From positions 21,095,840-21,159,839 of the forward strand of contig CM070628.1 of the NCBI GenBank assembly GCA_036346255.1: 64,000 nt of DNA, in the 5' to 3' direction. Numbering within the stretch: the stretch's first letter is position 1; each line of letters opens with the position of its first letter. The translations under genes and the position numbers were made by a program. This stretch comes from Ampelocalamus luodianensis (taxonomy: Eukaryota; Streptophyta; Magnoliopsida; Poales; Poaceae). Below the pieces are notes generated by a model. The model saw only the letters and a list, made by a program, of their open reading frames with translations. It did no database searches and was not told the origin of the DNA. Shown piece after piece: positions 11,711 through 23,422 of this stretch.

Positions 11711-14217
11711 TGTAATATCCGTTTCTGTTTGGTAAGAAAAACAATGCGGATTTAAATTGAGTTCAAATCAAAAGAAGAAATCTCGCGTTTGCTGTTCTTC
11801 GATTTTGGGCACGGCCTTTGGCCGCCAGACCCAAGAGAAGGCCTTATGGGCTGGAGGGGCAACCATGGGGCCCATGAGGGGAGCGACCGCACTAGAGATG
11901 GGCCCAAAGGCCCATCTTGTGGCGGCCAAAGGGGGCCTCAAACCCTAGCACCTCCCCACCTCTCCCACTTTTCCCACTCCCTCCCTCCTATGGCCGCCGC
12001 CCCCTTCCACCCTCCTCTCTTCCCCCTCACGCCCCTGCCCCTAGGAGCCGCCCCCATCCTCCTTGGTTGCTGGTCCTTGCGGTTTGCCTCCCAACCTGCC
12101 TTGGACCTTCTCCCGCTGCCGGTTGCGCAAGGAAATTGAGGAGGACAGCACCTTGCTTGGGGCAAAGAGGTGAGAAGGAGGAGATCATCTTCTCCGAGGG
12201 TCTTCCGCCTACTTCCTGGTTGCTGCAAAGGTATCGGATGCCGACCCTGCGTCTTTTGATTAGTGGTAGAGCGATTTGATGCATATTTGGTTAGAGCGTA
12301 TTACTGCGAGCAGAATTCGTTTCTGACCAGAATGTTGCGTGGACTGTTTCGTGACTTTAGAGGCCGAATCAGGAGTTTGGGTCTCCTGGAGAGTTGTAGG
12401 TCTTGTTCTTAGCTTTCGGTGGCCGCCAAGATCACCTCATTCCGACTTTCGAGTCAAAAGTTATGATAGATTTACTATCTGCTGTCCAGAATCCTGACGA
12501 GAATTAGCAGTCTCTGTATAGGTTGATTTATGGCCTAGTTAGAGGGTGATTCAGAGGTCTTGCCCATAACAAATTTTGAAGGTGATATCACTAGCTTTCA
12601 GGATTGATAAAGAACACTTCATTTGGAGTTATAGATCAAAAGTTATGCACTTTTCATTGTGACTGTCCAGATTGTATGTCAGTCTGTCCAGATTGTATGT
12701 CAGTTTCTATCTTTAGTTTTGACCCGTGTGCCACTTTTTGTTAAAGGCAAAATTTGAATGTCGTGCCAACTAGGTTATTGTAGATAATTTCATAACCTTT
12801 TCATATTGTTAAAGAACGCTCAATTCAGGTTGTAGATTAAAAGTTATGGTTGTTTTAGTATTGCTGTCCTGTTTGTTCAGACAGAAGTTGTGCTGTTGTT
12901 TTGTTTTCTTTATTAGAGAAGTTTATTGGCCGAATTGGGAAATCTCATCAACTTGAGTGTTATAGATATGTTCGTTAAGATGAGGTAGGATCTGGACTCA
13001 TCTCATTTCGAGTCCCATGTCATTAACTACTGTCATTTTCGTGCTGCTGTCCCGACACGTTTTTGGGTTGCAGCCTGTTTTTTCAGATTAGGTTTTATGG
13101 CGATTCCTTGGGAGTTCAAGGTGGGTATTGTAGACTTTTAATTCGGGTTGGATTCTATGTTGTTCTTATTTGGTTATTTAATTGTTTAGGCCACGAGGCT
13201 ACGGGTTTGGGGCGCCATCGTTGCACGCTAACTTGTGCATAGCGGAAGGCAAGTACTTTGTTGCTTTTGAGTGTTGTGATTGTGAATGTTTTCATGAATA
13301 TAGTGTGACATATTGTGTTACACCGAGATCTGAATTGGTTATGTTCTTTCATTATGTGGAGTCTATCTTGAGAGATGGTATTATCACTTGTTCATGTTCA
13401 TATCATGCATCCTTTTATTCATGTTACGTCCACGGGATTGGATTGTAAGTCCCACCATTCCAATGTGGGCAAATTTGGACATTGTCATGTCCGTCCCACG
13501 GAGTGGATTGAAAGACCCATCAATTCCGGTATGGGCACGTAAGACCCATCAATTCCGGTATGGGCGACTTTGGACACCTATATGAAACGTTCTTCATATA
13601 GGACTTGGATCCCCGCACTTTTGTTAAGGTGCGGGCTTAAGTGAACACCGGGTGTGTCACTCACTATCTGCATATATGCATGTGTGCAGTCCATCCTTGA
13701 TTACATTCATTCATTTCATGTTTTCATAAGTGTTCACTCGATGCAAGGTTCGCATTCTTAAATGGTGATGTCCTGTTTGTATATGTGTTCTTTCTCTTTC
13801 ACTGTACTTGCTGAGTCATGGACTCACTCTTGCGTTGTTTGTTTATTTTAGGTAACCCCTGATGTTGGCTCACTTGGGAGGGAGTAGACACGCACTACTC
13901 GTTCACATCATCCCATTCATGTTCAAGATTAAATTTAGTTATATCTTACATTCGTTAATGATGAACTGTAATAATTAAATTATAATTGGTGAAGGAAGGA
14001 TACCTTCTCCACATGGATGTTGATTTATTCTGCGTGTGAACCTTCTTTATTGATGATCGATATTAAATAACTTAGAAGGTGAAGGAAGGATACCTTCACC
14101 ATGTCTGTTTAATTTAATCTTGTCTTTAGTTGAAATACTTAGTTCAAATTCTTCTACATTATGGATGTATGTTAGATGTTTTAGGTGACATCACGGCTTA
14201 GAATAGCGGGTGTTACG
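11711..14217 (+). repeat. E1 5' LTR
   Basis: Begins TGTAATATCC and ends GTGTTACG, where a relative (E4) has GTGTTACA. A GC-rich block at 11800-12150 is followed by four degenerate modules (12391-13056), short direct repeats around 13440-13570, and two GGTGAAGGAAGGATACC hairpins near 13990 and 14080. Compared with the 3' LTR, differences are largely one- or few-base indels. Confidence 0.92.
12391..13056 (+). repeat. Four degenerate about 110-base modules in the E1 LTR
   Basis: Modules at about 12391-12490, 12559-12670, 12765-12870 and 12947-13056 share an order of short blocks: a 'TGTAGAT/TATAGAT' block, a 'GTTAAAGAAC' or similar block, 'GAGTTxxAGATxAAAAGTTATG', and an end 'TGCTGTCC'. The same series is in the 3' LTR and in E2 (about 29630-30290). 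In module 2 a 20-base piece with GTCCAGATTGTATGTCAGT is also doubled directly. Confidence 0.7.
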
Positions 14218-17200
14218 ATTAATATCGAGCGGGCTTTAGGTCCGTGGTAATTAAGTTATTAAAATGACACACTTGTACGATGGGTGGGGTTGGAAAATTG
14301 CATTGCTTCCATAATATCTGTTATTATGTTTCATTTTGTTGAGCAATTGTTGAATTGTTTACGTACTATCATCCTTGTTGGTAATATATGATCTGCTATG
14401 ATATTCAATATCTATGAACTAATACTATGATTGTCATGAGATGATCTGTATATTCATAAGGAGTATTTTGGTGAAGCGTGTTGTTAACGGATGACAAGAA
14501 GTGGAGGTCGTGGTTGTTACTCGGGATTCACGAGTTACACCACCGTTCGCGAGCGTGGTTAGAGGAGTAGTTACCCAGTACCATAGTTTGGTGTCAGCGT
14601 GAGTTGCTTTGAAAGTTGTTCTCTTCCTTGATTTACGAATTTGGCAATTCTTGTCCCATGGTGGTTGATGAATTTCTCCTGGGTTTGTGGTTCATGATAG
14701 TTTATGGTTTTCAAAAGATCCCTCTTGGTTCTCTGAAATAATTATTGCTTTTGGTATTTGAGTTGCTTTTACTACTTGTGATCGTTGTCAATTGGCAAGA
14801 TTGATGTTTTCATGGTTACTCCTTCTTTCTCATTACAAAAGAATGACTCATTTACTCGTTTGATAGCTTGGTTAGTGAGGGTTTTCCGCTGTAAGTTCGT
14901 TTGCATAAGAAAGCTTTGGCTTTATGCGTTTCTTTTGGATTACTTCGAGCGTTGAGGTTTGAAGTCTCTCTTTTGCTGTAGTAAGGCGTTAGAATCCCTT
15001 TTGTGATGTTTGCCATGCTTAAATGAGAAGTTATAACTAAGCGAATAGATTGTTACGATATGAGTTATCAAGTTGGGTTATTAGCATGGTGCAAATCAGT
15101 TATTCTTAACTACCATCCATGAGAGTGAAATTGATTAAATTGAAATATCCTTGTATTTGATTCATGGTGTATGTTAAATAAAGACTGTCAATATCTATTC
15201 AGAACCTATAGATCTTACATAAGAGTTAGATTTATCTATTTCCTGGTATGCTAAAATTGTTGAAACTTGTATAAAGTACCGGATGGGTCTTTGGTGTATC
15301 GATTCATGAAACCTTGTTTATAGAAAATTATGTTAGTGAATCTTTAATCATGTTTTGAAATGATTTCTGAACAAAGGTGAAATATGAATCTATGTTTACA
15401 TATGGTTATGTGGTTGCAAATGGAATTAGTCTTGTATGTACACACATGATAAATACCATCATCGATTGTTAATGGCGTCAAGAAGGTGCTAAGCAACACC
15501 AATAGTTGAGTAGATTAATTTCGTAAGTAGTCTTTGATAGCGTGCCTTGTGATATTGTTATTGCTTAGCATAATCTTGTTATGATAAATTTGTTTCAACC
15601 TTGTGGTTTGTGTTCCCTTTGGGAAGTTTTAGGATGGAGTAATAAAGTTTGTGATTCTTGGTACTAGTGTATGTTGTCGATGTTATTAAATCGTCAAAAT
15701 GTGAGAATGAGGTTAATTCTCGTAGTAATTTGATCACCCATGGTGATATTTCCTAAATGATCAAATTTGAATTTGTATTCATGATCTTTTGGGGTTCGGG
15801 CTTTATGTGGTAAATGAAGTTTATCGAGTAACGATATGTTACAAAGTTGCAATGGTTCTTGATAATGCAAGTGCTTGATTTTGAATACTTATTGGTTCTT
15901 ATCATTAAGGTTCGATATTATCTTCTTGTGAGGCTTATGCGTTCAAGCTGTGGACTCCGCTTATGTTCGTGAGTTCATTGCTTAATTGGTTTCTTATCTT
16001 GGTCCCATGTTCGGTCAGAGTGGTGGATGAGTTTTCTAGTTGGGAAAATCGTTTCCATTTGTCTCTTCTTTTGAGAAAGAATCAACTCATTCTTTTCACG
16101 TGGGTCTTTTGAAGTGTTTTCTAATTGTTGTTGTGAAATTGATGTTAATACCCATAGTAATTTGATCGCCTTGGTGATATCGTTGAATGAGAATAATTCA
16201 AGTTTAGCTTTCGTGATATTTTCTTTGAGCTATTGAATCATCCGGTAGTGAAATTATTTTAAATAAATTAAGGTATTGGATTGTCTGTTGCTTCTTAAGA
16301 GATTTGTGTGGTTTAACTCTAAAGGCTCTTTGGTTTGAGTTGACAACGTGAGGTTGCAATCAAAGAAGTTATGTTGGGTCCTTTAAGAGGAGATTAATCT
16401 GCTTGTTTTTCATGAAATCTGTAATTGGAAATGTTTGAGTTTGGTGGTGAGATTATTTGGATCTCATGTTTCTTGTGTAGTTGAACTGTTACGAACAAAT
16501 ATGACGTATTGAAGAATTTTTATTGGTTCTTAATTAGTCCTTGTGGTTTGGACTAAAGACCTTATCTTGTTCGTTGTGGCAAGCGATGTGAGTCAAAGAA
16601 TTAATTCCAGTGTTAAAGGAAAGAGTGCAGAAGGAATATTTGAGAATTTGAGTCAAGTTTTGTAACTAGTGGTTATTTGAATTGTTCATAAACCTTTGCT
16701 CTCTTCACTCAAGAGTTGTCAAGTTTCAATCGCAATGTCATTCTTCTTGTTGGTGGTTATTTGCTATTCCCTTTTCGAGGGATGCGTGCACTCCACTGTG
16801 AACTCAATTTTCGTTTTCCCAGATCTTCGTTGCAGTTATTTCTTTTGGTCTCGTGCTCACTGCGAAGCAAACAACATTTTTTCGTGTGGTGAAATTTGTT
16901 CTTGTTCCTCTCATCTTTTGAGAAAGGATCAACCGTTTTGTCTTTGTAAGTTTTACAACTCGTAAGTTGTTGTTTGTTTGGTGGTGGTTAAGTGATTGTA
17001 GGGGTGAGATTTTGCTACCCAGCTATTGGAGGAGTAATAGAAGATGAGTTGGTTTTGACCTGATCCTCTTGGAGGGAAGTTGATTCAGATGGAATGTATG
17101 GTTTCGAAGTAAAATTGTATATTGTTCGACTAAGTAGGACCTATGGTATAGTATAGTTCCAGAACCTTGGTTCATGTTGAAATGTTGGGGATTATCAAAT

Positions 17201-18324
17201 GTATGGAAATCGTAATCAATTTTATACAGTAACACTATTGAAAGTATCGCGATGTGGTATGAGTGATTCCTGATGATGTCAACGAGTGAGTATGTCGGAA
17301 TTGTGGGGATCATAGAGATTTAATTCGATGATTTCACTATTTGTTATAAGAGGAATTCGTTGTAGAGGTCTCGGAGGTTAAATTTGGCTTTCCGTTTTCA
17401 TGCTAAACTTTTGGTCACCCAAAGATTGGTGTGTAGAGGAGATAGAGAACTGAAGTATTCTGAGTAGTGGAATGATTGTCGATAGAACCCTTTTGATGAA
17501 GTTCATGAGCGGGTGTACTGAAAATTCGATGTGATATTCTTGAAAGGTGGAGGTGATGAGATTGCATGGGTTTTGAGGGCTTTGGTGCCTTCTATCAAAT
17601 TAATGTCATCGAGTTGAAGGAGTGGTCGAGTGTTGGTGGAATCAATAGAGTCTCTCCACAAAGGTGTGGATGATGTATTTGGTTTAAGCCTAATTTGAGG
17701 ATGTTAAATTAAGAGGTTTGAGCCACGTGGTATGCGATGAATTCAATTCCAATGTCCGAGAGAAATTTTATTCCTAAAAGAGGAATTGAGAAAAGAATGT
17801 TTCCTTGGGTATTGAAGCGTTTTCTTGTTACTCATTTGAGCTTTATGTTGTTGGCTGGTGTCTTCTGCATTGTGAGTTGGTGTTGTGTTGGCATGTTTGC
17901 TTCTTTCCAATTCAGGCAAAACAAAAGAAGTATTTGGTTTGAGCATTCAAGTGATCTCCCCTTTGGCTTTCGTGACGTTTTTCGCAAATTGCCACTTGGA
18001 AAGTGGAAAGGTTTTCTTGATGAAACTCTGATTTCTGGATTTTACTCTTCAGTACTCAGTTGGTAACGTATAGTTGTGATGTGAATCTTTCTTATTCAGA
18101 TGTGTTTCTTGGTAAAGAGTTTAATTGAGAGGCGGAACAAGAGTTCCGTGTTCTTTGTGCATGTTGTGTGGTTCGGTATCCTTGGGAAGGTTAACCCAAG
18201 ATACATTGGGTTGTTTTCGCTAGTTGGCGTATCGCCAGGACTGTCACGAGTCCATGCGCGGAGTACGTAACGTCTTGTATGTTCTCGTGTTGAGTGAGTA
18301 CCTGGGGGATACAGAGTTGGAGGT
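14218..18324 (+). other. E1 internal region without genes
   Basis: About 4.1 kb with no recognisable protein. Read on the plus strand it is clearly richer in T and G than in A and C. It starts with a damaged primer site (ATATCGAGC, where E4 has TGGTATCGAGC). Small open frames at 16696-16965 and 17737-18066 match nothing known and are likely chance. Parts recur in E4 (31377-32015, inverted) and E3 (34407-35132). Confidence 0.75.
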
Positions 18325-18500
18325 TTCGGTTGCGCCGTTAACTATCAGTGAGAACTTACCTTCGAGTTTTGTCCGATGAGTGTACACGGAAGCACCGGTT
18401 GAGTGTTAGATCGGGCGTCGTGTTACGTCCATATGTTGTGGTCCCATCAGTTCGAGAGTGAGGCTACTTGGGAAGTTGGAGTTTCGCGTGTGTGAGCTTT
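18325..18500 (+). pseudogene. Chromodomain / pol C-terminal remnant in E1
   Basis: At 18439-18480 one frame reads WSHQFESEATWEVG, matching the WSNHSEDEATWER block at the end of the chromodomain of element B (24530-24560). Weaker similarity to the stretch before it (ENLPSSFV, then EAPVE in a shifted frame) precedes it. This shows that E1 derives from a chromovirus that kept the extreme 3' end of pol and lost the rest. Not expressed as protein: frameshifts and stops surround it. Confidence 0.6.
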
Positions 18501-18599
18501 AGCCAGCGTTGTTCACAACAGGTACGTGGTTACCGTTGTTCGTTCTCACCCGTGGTTGTTCTTTCGCTTAAGTGTGTTTAGATTCGAGGTCGAATCCTG

Positions 18600-18614
18600 T
18601 TAAGGGGGGTAGAA
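18600..18614 (+). other. E1 polypurine tract
   Basis: TTAAGGGGGGTAGAA directly before the 3' LTR start; the purine run would prime plus-strand DNA synthesis. Confidence 0.75.
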
Positions 18615-21116
18615 TGTAATATCCCGTTTCTGTTTGGTAAGAAAAACAATGCGGATTTAAATTCGAGTTCAAATCAAAAGAAGAAATCTCCGGTGTTTAC
18701 TTTGTTCTTCGATTTTGGGCACGGGCCTTTGGCCACAGACCCAAGAGAAGGCCTTATGGGTGGAGGGGCAACCATGGGGCCCATGAGGGGAGCGACCGCA
18801 CTAGAGATGGGCCCAAAGGCCCATCTTGTGGCCGCCAAAGGGGGCCCTCAAACCCTAGCACCTCCCCACCTCTCCCACTTTTCCCTCCCTCCCTCCTATG
18901 GCCGCCGCCCCTTCCACCCTCCTCTCTTCCCCTCACGCCCCTGCCCCTAGGAGCCGCCCCATCCTCCTTGGTTGCTGGTCCTTGCCGGTTTGCCTCCCAA
19001 CCTGCCTTCGGACCTTCTCCCGCTGCCGGTTGCGCAAGGAAATTGAGGAGGACAGCACCTTGCTTGGGGCAAAGAGGTGAGAAGGAGGAGATCAACTTCT
19101 CCGAGGTCTTCCGCCTACTTCCTGGTTGCTGCAAAGGTATCGGATGCCGACCCTCGTCTTTTGATTAGTGGTAGAGGCGATTTGATGCATATTTGGTTAG
19201 AACGTATTACTGCGAGCAGAATTGCGTTTCTGACCAGAATGTTGCGTGGACTGTTTCGTGACTTTAGAGGCCGAATCAGGAGTTTGGGTCTCCTGGAGAG
19301 TTGTAGGTCTTGTTCTTAGCTTTCGGTGGCCGCCAAGATCACCTCATTCCGACTTTCGAGTCAAAAGTTATGATAGATTTACTATCTGCTGTCCAGAATC
19401 CTGACGAGAATTAGCAGTCTCTGTATAGGTTGATTTATGGCCTAGTTAGAGGGTGATTCAGAGGTCTTGCCCATAACAAATTTTGAAGGTGATATCACTA
19501 GCTTTCAGGATTGATAAAGAACACTTCATTTGGAGTTATAGATCAAAAGTTATGCACTTTTCATTGTGACTGTCCAGATTGTATGTCAGTCTGTCCAGAT
19601 TGTATGTCAGTTTCTATCTTTAGTTTTGACCCGTGTGCCACTTTTTGTTAAAGGCAAAATTTGAATGTCGTGCCAACTAGGTTATTGTAGATAATTTCAT
19701 AACCTTTTCATATTGTTAAAGAACGCTCAATTCAGGTTGTAGATTAAAAGTTATGGTTGTTTTAGTATTGCTGTCCTGTTTGTTCAGACAGAAGTTGTGC
19801 TGTTGTTTTGTTTTCTTTATTAGAAAGTTTATTGGCCGAATTGGGAAATCTCATCAACTTGAGTGTTATAGATATGTTCGTTAAGATGAGGTAGGATCTG
19901 GACTCATCTCATTTCGAGTCCCATGTCATTAACTACTGTCATTTTCGTGCTGCTGTCCCGACACGTTTTGGGTTGCAGCCTGTTTTTCAGATTAGGTTTA
20001 TGGCGATTCCTTGGGAGTTCAAGGGGGTATTGTAGACTTTTAATTCGGGTTGGATTCTATGTTGTTCTTATTTCGGTTATTTAATTGTTTAGGCCACGAG
20101 GCTACGGGTTTGGGGCGCCATCGTTGCACGCAACGTCATGCAACGAAGGCAAGTACTTTGTTGCTTTTGAGTGTTGTGATTGTGAATGTTTTCATGAATA
20201 TAGTGTGACATATTGTGTTACACCGAGATGCTGAATTGGTTATGTTCTTTCATTATGTGGAGTCTATACTGAGAGATGGTATTATCACTGTTCATGTTCA
20301 TATCATGCATCCTTTTATTCATGTTACGTCCACGGGATTGGATTGTAAGTCCCACCATTCCAATGTGGGCAAATTTGGACATTGTCATGTCCCGTCCACG
20401 GGAGTGGATTGAAAGACCCATCAATTCCAGTATGGGCACGTAAGACCCATCAATTCCAGTATGGGCAGCTTTGGACACCTATATGAAACGTTCTTCATAT
20501 AGGACTTGGATCCCGCACTTTTGTTAAGGTGCGGGCTTAAGTGAACACCGGCGGTGTGTCACTCACTATACCGGTATATGCATGTGTAGTCCATCCTTGA
20601 TTACATTCATTCATTTCATGTTTTCATAAGTGTTCACTCGATGCAATGTTCGCATTCTTAAATGGTGATGTCTGTTTGTATATGTGTTCTTTCTCTTTCA
20701 CTTTGTACTTGCTGAGTCATGGACTCACTCTTGCGTTGTTTGTTTATTTTAGGTAACCCGATGTTGGCTCACTTGGGAGGAGTAGACACGCACTACTCGT
20801 TCACATCATCCCATTCATGTTCAAGATTAAATTTAGTTATATCTTACATTCGTTAATGATGAACTGTAATAATTAAATTATAATTGGTGAAGGAAGGATA
20901 CCTTCTCCACATGGATGTTGATTTATTCTGCGTGTGAACCTTCTTTATTGATGATCGTATTAAATAACTTAGAAGGTGAAGGAAGGATACCTTCACCATG
21001 TCTGTTTAATTTAATCTTTGTCTTTAGTTGAAATACTTAGTTCAAATTCTTCTACATTATGGATGTATGTTAGATGTTTTAGGTGACATCCCGGCTTCGA
21101 ATAGCCGGGTGTTACG
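18615..21116 (+). repeat. E1 3' LTR
   Basis: Starts TGTAATATCCC and ends GGGTGTTACG. It is collinear with the 5' LTR over its whole length (2502 against 2507 bases), including all four modules (about 19298-19960) and the doubled 20-base piece near 19568-19608. Confidence 0.92.
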
Positions 21117-21560
21117 ATTACCTACTTACTTTGCAACAAGAAGGGCCACTCATGCAACAGTTGCCCTCGGAGGATCGGCGACCCCTCGTCCAAATGGAGG
21201 ACGGGCAAGGGAATGGTCACCCACCGGACTGAAGGTGGTCCGAAGACTCGAGTGTCGGGAGTGGTCGAGTCAACCACATCTCGGTGAGGAGGCTCGGGGC
21301 GCCCGGCGTTGTGTTGGGTGCGCTTCTTGTCGATTATCGTCTGCTGCGGTATTATTTGATTCAGAGCATCGCATTCTTTTATTTCGAGATCTTTTGCTGC
21401 TACCTGTGACCTTCACTTTGTTCCTTTGGAGATTCCTTTGCTTATTCGCTCTCCGGGTGCGGAAATGAGAGCTGATTAGGAATGCCGGGACGTTCCCATT
21501 GATATTGAAGGTGTGAAATTCTTGGCAAACCTCATCCTTCTTGACTCAGCGATGTGATTC
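21117..21560 (+). pseudogene. Element B gag end (zinc knuckle) and protease, broken
   Basis: Right after E1, one frame reads LCNKKGHSCNSCP: the CX4HX4C part of the gag zinc knuckle, with the first Cys replaced by Tyr. The gag gene thus resumes here. Further on, AAVLFDSE at about 21343-21366 is the protease active site, where family members have DSGA; a deletion after DS causes a frameshift. The second protease block (DVILGMDWL) is intact at 21548-21575 and opens the pol frame. Both products are non-functional. Confidence 0.75.
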
Positions 21561-22744
21561 TTGGCATGGATTGGTTGTCCCAACACTTGGGACAAATCGA
21601 TTGTGCCAGGAAGAGGGTCTACCTCACCAGCCCCTCAGGCGACCAGGTTGGGATTTTACCACAGCTGCAAGGGCCACATCTTTGTGCCCTTGAAGCCAAG
21701 CCAGCCTTGGAGATTCAGGAGGTGCCCACAGTATGTGACTTTGTGGATGTCTTTCCTGAAGATTTGCCTGGGATGCCTCCAGTTCGAGAGTTGGAATTTG
21801 TTATTGAGTTGCTACCCGGTACCGCTCCAATTTCAAAGGCGTCGTACCGAATGCCTCCTAATGAGTTGGAGGAGATGAAGAAGCAATTAGGTGAGCTTCA
21901 AGCAAAGGGCTTTATCCGTCCTAGCTCATCTCCTTGGGGTTGTCCAGTTATTTTTGTGAAGAAGAAGGACAAGACCCTGCGTATATGTGTTGATTACCGT
22001 CCACTTAATGAAGTGACGGTGAAAAACAAGTATCCTTTGCCTCGTATTGATGATCTTTTTGACCAATTGACTGGAGCCCGTGTGTTCTCCAAGATTGACT
22101 TGAGATTGGGGTATCATCAAGTCCGAATCAGGGCTGAAGATATTCCAAAGACGGCCTTCACTACTCGTTATGGCCTCTACGAGTACACCGTCATGTCATT
22201 TGGCTTAACTAATGCTCCCGCTTTATTCATGAATCTTATGAACTTGGTGTTCATGGAGTATTTGGATAAGTTCGTTGTGGTTTTCATTGATGACATTCTT
22301 ATCTACTCCAAGAGTGAAGAGGAGCATGTTGAGCATCTGCAGATGGTATTGGGAAAGCTGCGTGAGCACCAGCTGTATGCCAAGTTCAGCAACTGTGAGT
22401 TCTGGTTGAAGGAAGTGGCATTCTTGGGTCATGTTCTTTCAGCCGGGGGTGTAGCTGTGGACCCTAGCAAGGTCAGCGATGTTCTATCTTGGGGTCATCC
22501 CAAGTCAGTCACCGATGTGCGGAGTTTTTTTGGTTTAGCGGGCTACTACCGCCGCTTTATCGAGAACTTCTCCAAGATCGCGAAGCCGATGACTGAGTTG
22601 CTCAAGAAAGACAAGAAGTTTCTGTGGTCATCTGCTTGTGATGAGAGTTTTCAGAAACTCAAGAAGCGCTTGACTTCAGCCCCAGTGCTTGTGCTTCCCG
22701 ATGTTCACAAGAGTTTTGATATCTTTTGTGATGCCTCTCGTTAG
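21554..22744 (+). pseudogene. Element B protease end and reverse transcriptase
   Basis: A 396-residue open frame. Residues 1-35 are the protease end (LGMDWLSQHLGQIDC). RT follows: ELLPGTAPISKASYRM and GFIRPSSSPWGCPVIFVKK (fingers), RICVDYRPLNEVT, KIDLRLGYHQVRI with the first catalytic Asp, FGLTNAPALFMNLMN, and FIDDILIYS with the Asp pair at 22289-22294. It ends with the start of RNase H (FDIFCDAS) at a TAG (22742-22744), where the family has Gln in DASRQGLG. Apart from this stop the RT looks intact and would copy RNA into DNA. It is read in one frame with the next two open stretches. Confidence 0.92.
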
Positions 22745-23422
22745 GGACTCGGTTGTGTTCTTATGCAAGAAGGCAAGGTGGTAGCCTATGCATCAAGGCA
22801 GTTGAGGCCTCACGAACTCAACTATCCTACCCATGACTTGGAGTTAGCTGCAGTGGTTCATGCCCTCAAGATTTGGCGGCATTACCTGATTGGTAACCGT
22901 TGTGAGGTGTATTCTGATCACAAGAGCTTGAAATATTTGTTCACCCAGCCAGATCTGAACTTTAGGCAAAGGAGATGGTTGGAATTGATCAAAGATTATG
23001 ATATGGGTATTCAGTATCATCCGGGTAAGGCCAATGTTGTTGTTAATGCACTTAGTCGAAAGGTGTATTGCAATACTTTGATACTCCAAGAGCAACAGCC
23101 TGCCCTTCATGAGGAATTCCAGCGGCTCAATTTGGGTTTAATTGAGCACGGTTCTCTTGCTACCTTGGTTGTGCAACCAACCTTGGTGGATCAAATCAAG
23201 GCTGCTCAGCAGACAGATATTGGTGTGAGTCAGATCAAACAGAACATCAAGGATGGGACAGCCAAGTGTTTCTCAGAGGATGAGTATGGTGTTGTGTGGT
23301 TTGGACAGCGCCTTGTAGTTCCGAAGGTCATGGAATTGCGGAATTTGATTCTCCGCGAAGCCCATGACGCCCCTTTGTCCATTCATCCCGAGGCTACCAA
23401 GATGTATCAGGACCTTCGTTAG
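22745..23422 (+). pseudogene. Element B RNase H and integrase N-terminus
   Basis: Continues the pol frame after the stop. RNase H motifs: THDLELAAVVHALK, YSDHKSLKYLFTQ, then NVVVNALSRK at 23033-23062. Family members have Asp in the last motif (ADALSR); here it is Asn at 23045-23047, a G-to-A change that should abolish or reduce activity. The frame then enters the connection to integrase (LREAHDAPLSIHPEATKMY, the His pair of the zinc domain) and stops at TAG 23420-23422, another likely Gln codon before FWWTRM. Confidence 0.88.

Larger units (their letters stand above)
11711..21116 (+). mobile_element. Element E1: 9.4 kb non-autonomous LTR retrotransposon
   Basis: Two nearly identical 2.5 kb LTRs (11711-14217 and 18615-21116) flank 4.4 kb with no gag-pol genes; only a remnant of a chromodomain end remains near 18439. 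It has a degenerate primer site and a polypurine tract. This is the layout of large retrotransposon derivatives; rice families such as Spip and Squiq, related to RIRE3/RIRE8, are known examples, and membership there is a guess. Clear 5-bp target duplications are missing (GGTTC left, ATTAC right). It interrupts the gag of B and is younger than B. Confidence 0.88.

Noticed and set aside
17737..18066. 109-residue frame in E1 as a possible novel gene
   Set aside because: No start context or domain seen, and the related stretch in E3 (34430-34560) does not keep the frame.
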